Of a stretch of DNA of 64,000 nt, positions 55,440 to 64,000 are shown in pieces. The notes under the pieces are model-generated. The model saw only the letters and a program-made list of their open reading frames with translations, was not told where the DNA came from and made no database searches. Each line of letters opens with the position of its first letter. The first letter of the stretch is position 1. Position numbers and translations under genes: made by a program. The stretch is from Chenopodium formosanum (Eukaryota; Streptophyta; Magnoliopsida; Caryophyllales; Amaranthaceae), in contig CM044863.1 in the NCBI GenBank assembly GCA_024500155.1, positions 9,045,501 to 9,109,500 on the forward strand, in the 5' to 3' direction.

Positions 55440-56440
55440 AGCTAGGCATGTTAAGTCGGCTTGGCATGCTGAGGGCTTGATAGAAGCATATCCCTCGGCT
55501 AGGCATGTCGAGGGGATGATAGAAGCATAGCCCTCGGCTAGGCATGCCAAGGAGACGATAGAGGCATAGCCCTCGACAAGGCATGCCGAGGAGGTTGATA
55601 GAAGAATAGCCCCCGGCTAAGCATGCTGAGGAGATAATGGAAGCATAACCTTCAACGGCGGTTGAAAGAAGCATATCCCTAGGCTAGACATGCCGAGGAG
55701 ATGGTAGAGGCATAACCCTCGACTAGGCATGTCGAGACCCTCGGCTAAGCATGATGAGAATATGATAGAATCTTGCCGAGGAGATAATAGAAGCATAGCC
55801 CTCGGCTAGGTATGCCAAGGAGACGATAGAGGCATATCCCTCGGCTAGGCATACCGAGGAGGTTGATAGAAGAATAGCCCCCGGCTAAGCATGCTGAGGA
55901 GATAATGGAAGCATAGCCTTCAACGGCGGTTGATATAAGCATATCCCTAGGCTAAGCATGTCGAGGAGATGATAGAGGCATAACCCTCGACTAGGCATGC
56001 CGAGGAGGTTGATAGATGCATATCCCTCGGCTAAGCATGCTGAAGAGATAATGGAAGCATAGCTTTCAACGACGGTTGATATAAGCATATCCCTAGGCTA
56101 AGCATGTCGAGGAGATGATAGAGGCATAGCCTTTGGCTAGGCATGCCGAGGAGATGATAGAAGCATAACCCTCAACTAGGCATGCCGAGATGGTTAAAGG
56201 AAGCATATCCCCCGGCTTGGCATACCGAGGAGATAATAAAGTCATAACCCTCGGCTAGGCATGTCGAGAAGGCCGAGGAGATAATAGAGGCATAACCCTC
56301 AACTAGGCATGCCGAGATGGTTAATAGAAGCATATCCCCCGACTGGGCATATCGAGGAGATGATAGCTAGAGGCATAGCCCTCGGTTAGGCATGCCGAAG
56401 CGGTTGATAGAAGCATGGCCTTCGGCTAGGTATGTAAGGG
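55440..56440. repeat. Tandem repeat R5 with higher-order structure
   Basis: About 25 units of about 38-40 bp built on GGCTAGGCATGCCGAGGAG and ATAGAAGCATAGCCCTC. Groups of units recur at about 140 bp (see AACGGCGGTTGATATAAGC), so a higher-order repeat is present. Confidence 0.85.
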
Positions 56441-56449
56441 AGTAGCCAG

Positions 56450-56740
56450 GCAAGCCGAGGGGATATGCTGGCAGGCCGAGGGGGTATGCTTGCAGGCCGA
56501 GGGGGTACCCAGGCAGGCCGAGGGGGTATGCTGGTAGGCCGAGGGGGTAGCCAGGCAGGCCGAGAGGGTATGCTGACAGGCCGAGGGGCTACCCAGGCAA
56601 GCCGAGGGGGTATGCTGACATGCCCAGGGGGTAGCCAGGCAGGCCGAGGGGGTATGCTGGCATGCCCAGGGGGAAGCCAGGCAAGCCGAGGGGATATGCT
56701 GGCATGCCCAGGGGATAGCCAGGCAAGCCGAGGGCCTTGA
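56450..56740. repeat. Tandem repeat R6
   Basis: About 14 units of about 20-21 bp, AGGCCGAGGGGGTATGCTGGC alternating with AGGCCGAGGGGGTAGCCAGGC, with a basic 42-bp double unit. Confidence 0.9.
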
Positions 56741-56972
56741 TGTTCGGTGGGGCATGCGAGAGCCTAATGTAGACTAGCTGGGGGCTCGGCTTGCCCATGA
56801 TTCTTGAATTGTTCATTTCATTTGAGTGAGTTGTAAAATGATGAGAGCTTAGCTTGTATAAGGGTTTGCCTCTAATATTTTCCTCGACTTCATGCTTATG
56901 CCAAGCTGGGAGATTCGGAGCTTCTCTAGTAGCATCTTGATATGTGCTGCGGGGACGCCTAGTGTTCACCAT
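56589..56972 (-). CDS. Gag-like leader fused to a Pro/Leu/Gly repeat (retrotransposon ORF)
   Basis: A 127-codon frame starting 36 bp inside the right LTR's inner edge, where gag begins in Ty3/Gypsy elements. The start MVNTRRPRSTYQ is of a kind seen at the N-terminus of plant Gypsy Gag proteins. After about 88 residues without a recognised domain, the frame enters repeat R6 and reads as GLPGYPLGMPAYPL repeats to its stop. There is no capsid domain or zinc knuckle. I infer a gag truncated by expansion of the repeat. It may be transcribed from the LTR, but a functional product is doubtful. Confidence 0.4.
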   Translation of the reverse strand: MVNTRRPRSTYQDATREAPNLPAWHKHEVEENIRGKPLYKLSSHHFTTHSNEMNNSRIMGKPSPQLVYIRLSHAPPNIKALGLPGYPLGMPAYPLGLPGFPLGMPAYPLGLPGYPLGMSAYPLGLPG

Positions 56973-57008
56973 GACTTTTTGTTAGCAATCCCCACAGATG
57001 GCGCCACC

Positions 57009-57444
57009 TGTTTCTGGAAACAGAATGCTCCTGGGAGTCTTAGGGTAATAAGGGTAATCAAGATGTCCTAGAGCTATGTCCAATGATTGTCCGAATGTCC
57101 CTCAGCTATGTCTTGCTGTCCGAGAGCTAGGCCTGCAAAAGAGAAAGAAGGTTAACTGCCCCGGGGGTGTGACCCGGGAAAGCCCCTCCGATGCTTAAGT
57201 CAGCGAATGTACTTTCTAGAGAGAGAAAGTAGAGAGAGAAGATTAGAGAATTAGGAAAAAGTTACCATCATCAATGATTGGAGAGCTATTTATAGATGTA
57301 CTTTCAGGTGGCAGAAGTTGTACTTAATTGGATAGATTAGGGGTAAATCCGTACTTTGCTCTGACTAATGATGGGCTGAATCATGGAGGGGTATTTTCGT
57401 AATTCCGGGTCACTGGGCTTAGGACAATGGACTAGGCCCAAACA
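57009..57444 (-). repeat. 5' LTR (right), 436 bp
   Basis: Identical to 50966-51401. It would hold the promoter on the minus strand. CTATAAATAGCTCTCC at about 57283-57298 (minus) is a TATA-box candidate. Confidence 0.93.
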
Positions 57445-57666
57445 GAAACCATAATAAAAAAAAAAATAGTAGTATTAGGTTTGGCCGTTTGGGTGGGGAT
57501 CATTAGAGATATAATTTTATAACGTAGTTTTTTGCCAACAAAGAAAGTGTAACACTTAAACAAACACAGCTATATTTGATAAGTTTAACAATTAAAAAAT
57601 ACAGAGAGAGCACACATTTTCCTTATTTTAAATTTTGTGATCAAAATTTGACCAAAGTTCTCATAG

Positions 57667-57667
<1 letters not shown>

Positions 57668-57723
<56 letters not shown>

Positions 57724-57819
57724 GTGTTTAGAGAGTCATCACAAGGACAAAGATGAGAATCGATCCCAAGATCTTCTGAAATCGGAAGGGGAGCATTAAC
57801 CACTTGAGCTATCCCTCAC
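57668..57819 (-). mobile_element. tRNA-derived SINE (right copy)
   Basis: As at 30690-30855, with TCTCATAGA duplications (57659-57667, 57820-57828). Its tail is an unbroken T run (plus strand) of 54 bases. Confidence 0.85.
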
Positions 57820-57828
57820 TCTCATAGA

Positions 57829-59021
57829 TAAAACATAGTGATGTGAGCTTATTCTTTTACTCCCTCAGCTCCATTCATTCTTTGAATGCATTACTTGTTT
57901 TTTTTTTTTTTTTTTTTTTAGTAACTTTATATTACATTTAATTATTTATTTCTCTTTCCTAATTTAAAGCCCTGCTCAAAATATTTTTTCCATTTTTTTC
58001 TTTTTCATGGTCTCTACGTTACGTTAAATAAATAAACAAAAAAATATAAAAAAAAAAAAAAGAAAAAAAAAACCTTGCACTAGCCTTGGTTCTTGTAAAA
58101 AAATAATTAAAAAAAATTAGTTTCTTTACTTATTATCTATGTAACGGTCCTAATTGTACTTTTTATTTAAATAAATTAATCATCTATTTTTCCACTTGCA
58201 AAGTGTAATATAAAGGCAAACTAATTACTCCCTCCGTTCTTGAAAGTTTGACTCACTTTGTATTCGCACGGTCTCCGATGAACATATTTGACAATTAATT
58301 TTAAAAAATTGACATTTGAAAGATCTATCATTAGGGTATCTAATAAGATCAAACTTGTTAATTTATTTTTGATTGTATAAATCATAAAAATATGATTAAT
58401 TTATTTTATTTTGACTACATGAATAATTAATGAGTTGAACCTTCATGAACAAAGGTAATATATTAAAACACTGTGTAAATACAAGTGATGCATTGAAAAA
58501 ATATAAGCATTAAATTTAAACTTGAAAATCGTAAAAAGTTAAGAAATCATAAAAATATAAACACTAATTACACTAATTTACACGTATTTTTGTTGTGAAT
58601 TCATAATTTTATACAATGTTCAAGAGTGTATTTAATCTTATATATGCTCCCTCTGTTCTCAAATGATAGTCTCTTATGGGCAATTTTAATCTTTTTTTTT
58701 TTTTTTTTTTTTTTTGTGATGCGAACCTCTTATATTTTTTTTTCAATAATATTTTTTTACAAGTCTTTCCATCAAAAACATTTTTTTTTCAATAAAAAGA
58801 AGTTGACTTCAAGTCTTCTTACTGCGTTTCAAATGTTTCGTTGTTTATGATGGGGCCGACCTTTTCACATTGGAAATTTCGGGTATTATTTCCCTAGAGA
58901 ACCTAATGACTAACACTCCACTAATGTATAATAGGCTTATAGCTAATATTTTATATATTCCACATCTTCTGCGTATAAATAAAAGTGTCATTTCACCCTA
59001 TAATTTTGTCTCTACAATTAA
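57829..59021. other. Duplicated gene-free DNA with truncated MITEs
   Basis: Unfilled Helitron site at 57835/57836. Left parts of a family-A MITE (58499-58640) and a Stowaway (CTCCCTCTGTTCTCAAATGA, 58648) run into a T run at 58692-58715. The rest of both elements, kept in the left copy, has been deleted. Confidence 0.6.
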
Positions 59022-59198
59022 GGGTATGTTTACTTTAACTTAATTTCAGTTCAGCTCACTTCAACACTAATCAGTTCAATCCAGCTACTAATTTCCTTCT
59101 CTCATAAAGTATTTATTTCAGCTATTTTCAGTTTAGTTAAGCTTCAATCAGTTCAATTCAACTCCAATCAACACATTTCAGTAAACGTGAACATGCCC
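59022..59198. mobile_element. Tourist-like MITE (right copy)
   Basis: GGGTATGTTTACTT / GTAAACGTGAACATGCCC with TAA duplication (59019-59021, 59199-59201). Confidence 0.75.
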
Positions 59199-59883
59199 TA
59201 AGTTAATTAGACTTTATTTATTTATTTTCTTACTCATAATGTTTTGTTAGGAAATAGACGGAATTGATTGATTTAGGTCATGTGTTTGATATGCTAGAAA
59301 TATAGACAACAATATACTTTGTATAAAACATAAATATAATTTGAGAAATAAAGTAGAAAATAAATTTGGAGAATACACTGATATACGCGGTTCGGTTAAA
59401 TTACACCTACGTTCACAGAGTAAAGGATACTATTTTCTTATTAGTTTTCATGGAAGATAACAAGAGATGAAGGAGATACAACACTCTACTCCATCTCACA
59501 AAATAACTCAGTGGAGTTACATATTGGCTTAGGCTAATCAATTTTTAGCACTTCTAATTTTCCACCCAATGACTTCTTATAAGAAAACCCTAAAGAAACC
59601 CTAATTTATTCCCCGAGGAATACCATTAGTAGTCATCATAAACAAACCCAAAATTAGGAAGCAAAAACGTCTTCATTCGACTAGGCACGAACATGCTATG
59701 TAGGGCACGTCTGTGTCCCTTCCCCAGCTGCGATAATCTTTTGTAAAACGGTCATAACTTTTTCATTTCTTATCGGAATTGGGCATATGATATATATATC
59801 GTTGGAAAGATCTTAAAACAAGTTATAACCACCAACTTTAATCATCACTTTTGGCCGGTTTGGGAGATATGTGCGTTTGAAAT

Positions 59884-61876
59884 TGTTAGTTTAGATGAAC
59901 TACTACGAGAGGGGGGTGAATGGTAGTAGGTTCCAATCGTGAAACTTATACGGAAATTAAAAACAAAACATAAAAGGAACTTAAAGAACACAACAAGTTT
60001 TACGAGGAAACCATCCAGTGCCTAGCTGGAAGTAAAACCTAGGCCCTTTTGAGACTTATAAACAAATTCCACTATAATATGCAACTCTCCTAGTACAACC
60101 TATTACACAGACCTTTGCTTCGCAAGTTCCACCACGGACACTTGCCTATTTGATAGGCTACCTCCTACCAGACCTAAGACACTTCCTAGGACCCTTTTCT
60201 CCCTTTACTCAGGACACTTCTTAGGTGACCCAAGACACCTCTCAGGTTCCTTTCACTCACTGTGCACTCACAGCTACCACTTGAATTTTAGAGATTTCAA
60301 ACTCATACACTCAAACGTGAATTTGTAGAGAATTCACAATCTCACCCCAAAACCCAAAATACTCAAACCCTTTTTCCCATTACAAGATCTCATCGAATAA
60401 CTCTAAATACATATATATGAATAAAGAGATAAAACTAATATGTTGGACACTCGAGATCTGTCTGGAACTCACTGGACGTACTGTAATCAGAACCTGATAG
60501 GAACTTTGACCAGGAGGACTAGCTTAGCTTCATGGTGAAGGATAAAACCATTAAGCACGACCACTACACTTTGTCAGCCTCAACTTTGAATGAATACATA
60601 TGAGCATATTTATAGTACACTCGAATTATTCATTTCATCTCGAAAAAGATAGATTTTCTGAAAAGATAAGTTTAAAAGATATTTTCTAAAAACCAGTTTT
60701 TCGAAAATATATCTTTTTGTTAGAAATTAAAATATGTCAATAATAATAAGATAAACTTAACATAAAATCAGATTTTATTCCAATCTTATCTTTTTGTTTA
60801 AAAATATTTTTTAAACAAAATAATCTTTTTCCAAAAGGGATTTATTAGAAGATAAATATCTTTATTCAGTAAAACCAAATCCCTAAAAGATATGCACATA
60901 TTAGGTAAATATATATATCATTAAAACCGACTTTAACGACGTGCATACTTAAGTTCCTATTCGGTTCCTGAACTCTGACTGTCTCTGAGTTCCTGACAAG
61001 TCAGTTACTCTAATTTCATTGACTGTCTGGGGTTCACCTTGGTTATGTATAGACTTGTTCCAGACCAACTTTTATGTCCAACATACTTACATGAATCCTA
61101 GAGCAATATACTTCTATTTCTCTGTCTTTATGTTGCTTCTCTGAAACTCTTGTTCTGGAATCCTGTAGTCTTGATATATTCGGAATCTTAGGGTTTGCCT
61201 CAGCATTACACCGGAACCAGGTCGTTACAACCCGTTGCGAAGTTCCTGTTAAGAAACTTCTTGAAGTTCCATTTCTGGAACTCTTCTTCTAACTTTACTT
61301 GTATCCTCATGTATCTTCTAAAGTTCCTCTGTTTCAGTTCCTTCTTAAACTCCCAGAGTTTACTAAACCTGCAAACATCACAACACTAGAAAATCCTTAT
61401 TAAATGGAAGTTTGCTCAATCATAACTATCATAAGGGTCAACAAGTTGCCCCTTTTTGAAGATGACAAACTGAGCAAACTTCTGAGGATAACAAAGTAAA
61501 GTAGAAGGTTAGTTTTTTTTATTTATAAAAACAATAAAGAAAACTAAACTAAATTAAAAGACTCCTACACATACATGACCTATATATGCATAGGATACTT
61601 ACCTTATGAAGCTAACATATGCAAACACATATTTACATAGTTACCTTCATGGTTCCTTAGCCATCATCTGCTTATCAACCATAACACTTATCATTGTTCT
61701 TGTTCCTCTATTGCTTATTATATATTACTCAAGTTCCTTACATATATACCTATTATTACTCAGGTTTCTTGTACCCTGTTCCAAGCATAACTTGTTCTTT
61801 CTAGGCACAACTAAACAAACACGTTAGATACATAACCATCATTAGTTTACAATCATCAAAACCTAATTACTCAACA
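59884..61876 (-). mobile_element. Solo LTR, 1.99 kb (family S), minus orientation
   Basis: On the minus strand it reads TGTTGAGTAATTAGG...TAAACTAACA, the same family as 34305-36332 but inverted and at a different site. Flanks GAAAT / GAAGT are the target duplication with one mismatch. The left duplicon has a single uninterrupted GTTTGAAGTTGACC at about 37128-37141. No internal region. Confidence 0.88.
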
Positions 61877-62414
61877 GAAGTTGACCCTATGCTATCACAC
61901 TAAATTTCAAGTCACAATTAACAGTTTTAAGATGAGATTGCTGAGAAGAATGGGTGTGCATAGATTTAGATTTGAATATTTATATAAAATTACAAAAATG
62001 TAGAAATATGATTTTCGATTTGTTATTATGGAGTATAATTTTCCAAGTTTCTGGAAACACAAAAAGTCATGCACAATTGCACATTATATATACAAAAAAA
62101 TATGAGATTGAATTGAATATATTTCAGTAGTCAAAAATTTTGTACTTTGTACATGTTTTATTTAAAAAATATACAAATTCTCTACAAGAAAATGTCATTT
62201 TACCTATAAAACCATCTGTATGTTATTAAGGACGGCTCGCCATCGATAAAGTGTCATCAGAAGTTTGCTTGAGCATAACTCTATGTACTGTAAAAAGTTA
62301 TATGGAACATATATAGGTGAAGGGATTACATTACGAATTTTGCATTTGTGACCTCTGAAATCAGAACACGTTACACATATATAGCTACACTCACATATAT
62401 CTTGTTCAATATCT

Positions 62415-62925
62415 CATCTACTAACTGGAAGTGGAAGTAAGCGTATCTCCAAGAATGTTATTTTAAATCCAAGGTACCCGGCGCTAACATATAATCCTAC
62501 GTAAAACTTATTAATTAGTATCACTGCCTGTTTATTTTAAATTCCTTCTACAGCAAACAAGTTGTGTGATAAAGTCTAAGTATGTGAGGTTTAACCTGTA
62601 ACCAAGAGATTTTGGAAGATTGCATGTAATCAAATTGTTTGAGAGATCGAGATATCCAACAGACTAAAGGTTTCTCGTTGCATCACATCAGGATCGAACT
62701 TGACAGTAAGTTATCTCACAGCTTCAGAAATACAGGAGACTCTAAAATCCTACTTGCATCAGGAAGACATGCAAGAGATTGAAGCTATGTTTGCCTATTC
62801 CCTACTGCATTTGATCGAGCTATGAAACAGAACTTATATTGCCAATTGTAGTAGAAAATAGGACATTCAAGTTGATTGTTAGAGAGCGACATATACAAGC
62901 TAAGGTGAGTGCTGATCCCACTCTA
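62415..62925 (-). pseudogene. Decayed RLP relic, right copy
   Basis: Twin of 37715-38240. YLDLSNNLIT (about 62650) and LSNNQLE (about 62875) LRR traces remain. The transmembrane phrase is mostly removed by a deletion of about 35 bp near 62465. Confidence 0.65.
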
Positions 62926-63099
62926 GTTGAACAAGTGTGAGAAACTTTACAATATTTTGCTGATTATTTTTCTCAGAATTTAGTCTTATTAACTGCAAAA
63001 TATGGTAAGAATCACATGAATTATACTCCGTATTACATTATAGATACATCACATTCTTCAGCTAGCTAAGCTGAGTTTCACCTTTTTTTTTTTTTTAAC

Positions 63100-63340
63100 A
63101 GAAAAACAGGATTGTCAGCAAAGATTGCAGGACTAACATCCGGAGGGTTTTCCTCCATCCTGACCCTCAGTTCATTGTAAGCGAGGGAGTGCTGCTATAT
63201 TACATATTCTAGGACAAGACGAGAAAAAACTGAACTCAAACTTACTATCCATGCTAAGAGTATCTAAAACAGAGGATTTTTCATTTTGTGCTCCCTGGTC
63301 AGAAGCTTGTATATAGGTAGGCCATGAGCAAAATAATTTT
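63100..63340 (-). other. Older extra copy of the RLP 3'-UTR/RNase-H-like segment
   Basis: Twin of 38410-38735, without its internal duplication. Confidence 0.4.
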
Positions 63341-63344
63341 TTTT

Positions 63345-63612
63345 TTTGTAATTAAGATAAATTCTCCTTGTCAGCAAGGATTACATGACTAACATCTCAG
63401 TTCATTGTAAGCGAGAGAGGACTTACCAATGAAATGTGCAGCTCTATTACATAATCTAGGGCAGAAGGAGAAAGTACGGAGAGGACTTAGCAATGCTAAA
63501 GCATCTAAAACAAGAATCTGAACAGAGGACTTGATTTGTGCTCTCTGGAGAAGCTTGTATTAGGTAGGCCGTGAGCAAAATAAGTCGATTCCTCTAGCAC
63601 CGAATCAGCCAG
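63345..63612 (-). other. 3'-UTR exon of RLP3 with RNase-H-like fragment
   Basis: Counterpart of 12484-12763. The putative intron is 63613-63761 (GTAAGT...ATGCAG on the minus strand). Confidence 0.45.
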
Positions 63613-63766
63613 CTGCATATTTGTAATTATGTTACATTCGATACAATCATATTAAATTCATCATAGATACAGACATACAGTTAATACTTAATACTTAATA
63701 ATATTCTGTCACAATCAACAAAAAAAATTGAAACAGGAAAGAATAAAGATTAAGAACTTACTGAAT

Positions 63767-64000
63767 TTAAAGCCTCCTTTTAAATTTAGCAATTCTCAAT
63801 GAAACCATGACATAGAACTTATCTTTCATGTCATCAAAAAACTGAAAAAAGGCATGTCTCCAAGATCTTTTGAGCACCAATGTTCCACAAACTCCCCAAA
63901 ATCCTATGATAAATCCAAGCACCACACTTACGTACAACCCCAAAAAAAACATCTTGTCATCATCAGTGGTGTCATCCTGGGGAGTAGTATTATTTCCCCT
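63767..64000 (-). CDS. LRR receptor-like protein, C-terminus only (RLP3, runs off the window)
   Basis: The last 77 codons of a third EIX-type RLP: acidic NNTTPQDD and DDD segment, transmembrane helix MFFLGLYVSVVLGFIIGFWG with GxxxG, then the tail KRSWRHAFFQFFDDMKDKF, YVMV (YxxPhi) and KRRL. The frame is open to the window edge, so its integrity upstream is unknown. It is closer to RLP2 than to RLP1 at FDDMKD and IAKFKRRL, as expected from the segmental duplication. Confidence 0.85.
   Translation of the reverse strand, partial: RGNNTTPQDDTTDDDKMFFLGLYVSVVLGFIIGFWGVCGTLVLKRSWRHAFFQFFDDMKDKFYVMVSLRIAKFKRRL

Larger units (their letters stand above)
50966..57444 (-). mobile_element. Non-autonomous LTR retrotransposon, 6.48 kb, recent
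   Basis: Two 436-bp LTRs that read identically, TG...CA, and 5-bp target duplication GAAAC (50961-50965, 57445-57449). The left duplicon has one GAAAC (about 30480). Orientation is minus: after the right LTR the minus strand reads GGTGGCGCCATCTGTGGGGA, a primer-binding region of the TGGCGCC type common in Ty3/Gypsy Tat-lineage elements. A purine-rich GTGGGGCTAAA precedes the other LTR. A gag-like start lies at 56972. There is no protease, reverse transcriptase, RNase H or integrase. Instead 53.1-56.7 kb is filled by six tandem-repeat families. GC content is clearly higher than the flanks. Mobilisation would need a helper element. Confidence 0.93.
44236..64000. repeat. Tandem segmental duplication, right copy (continues past window)
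   Basis: Counterpart of 19268-39376, beginning at GTGGCATGATTACAATTCTT. It lacks the CACTA, the nested MITE, the hAT, the plus Helitron, the Helitron pair and the Tourist MITE of the left copy. It gains the LTR retrotransposon and a solo LTR. Confidence 0.9.

Noticed and set aside
55440..56740. CRISPR-like regular repeats
   Set aside because: Direct tandem units without unique spacers, inside a plant LTR element. There are no cas genes and the host is eukaryotic.

Overview
The window is nuclear DNA of a flowering plant, most likely a eudicot. It is AT-rich, the genes carry plant-type introns, the gene families are plant ones (GDSL lipase, GH28 polygalacturonase, LRR receptor-like proteins), and every major plant transposon class is present. 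I could not fix the family or species from sequence alone. Only one protein gene looks intact. The rest is gene relics and layered mobile DNA.

Region by region. 1-8.2 kb holds two gene relics: the last two exons of a GDSL esterase/lipase (1140-1735) and a broken polygalacturonase (6410-7236). The second lies between two direct repeats. A Mutator-like element with 9-bp target duplications (3853-4878) sits between the relics. 8.2-12.4 kb is repeats (SINE-like pieces, a truncated CACTA, a hAT) plus an intact tRNA-Gly(GCC) gene on the minus strand (11716-11786). 12.4-64 kb is a tandem array of minus-strand LRR receptor-like protein genes of the EIX type. RLP1 (12902-15946) is full length. RLP2 (39147-41754) is a pseudogene with two frameshifts and an internal deletion. 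RLP3 (63767 to the window edge) is cut by the window. Between them lie two N-terminal fragments (28740-29024, 49363-49647) and two badly decayed C-terminal relics (37715-38240, 62415-62925).

The array arose by tandem duplication: about 20 kb starting near 19.27 kb reappears from 44.24 kb to the window end. Because the copies align, insertions that differ between them show exact filled and empty sites. The left copy alone gained a CACTA element, a hAT, two head-to-tail Helitrons, a Tourist-like MITE, a long-TIR MITE and a 2.0-kb solo LTR. The right copy alone gained a 6.5-kb LTR retrotransposon with two LTRs that read identically, and its own solo LTR of the same 2.0-kb family at another site and in the opposite orientation.

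Function. The RLP genes are predicted cell-surface immune receptors: signal peptide, about 30 LRRs, island domain, transmembrane GxxxG, and a short tail with a YxxPhi motif, without a kinase. All three copies keep a putative 3'-UTR intron, followed by a 3' exon that contains an RNase-H-like fragment of retroelement origin. The region looks like a birth-and-death resistance-gene cluster being broken up by transposons.
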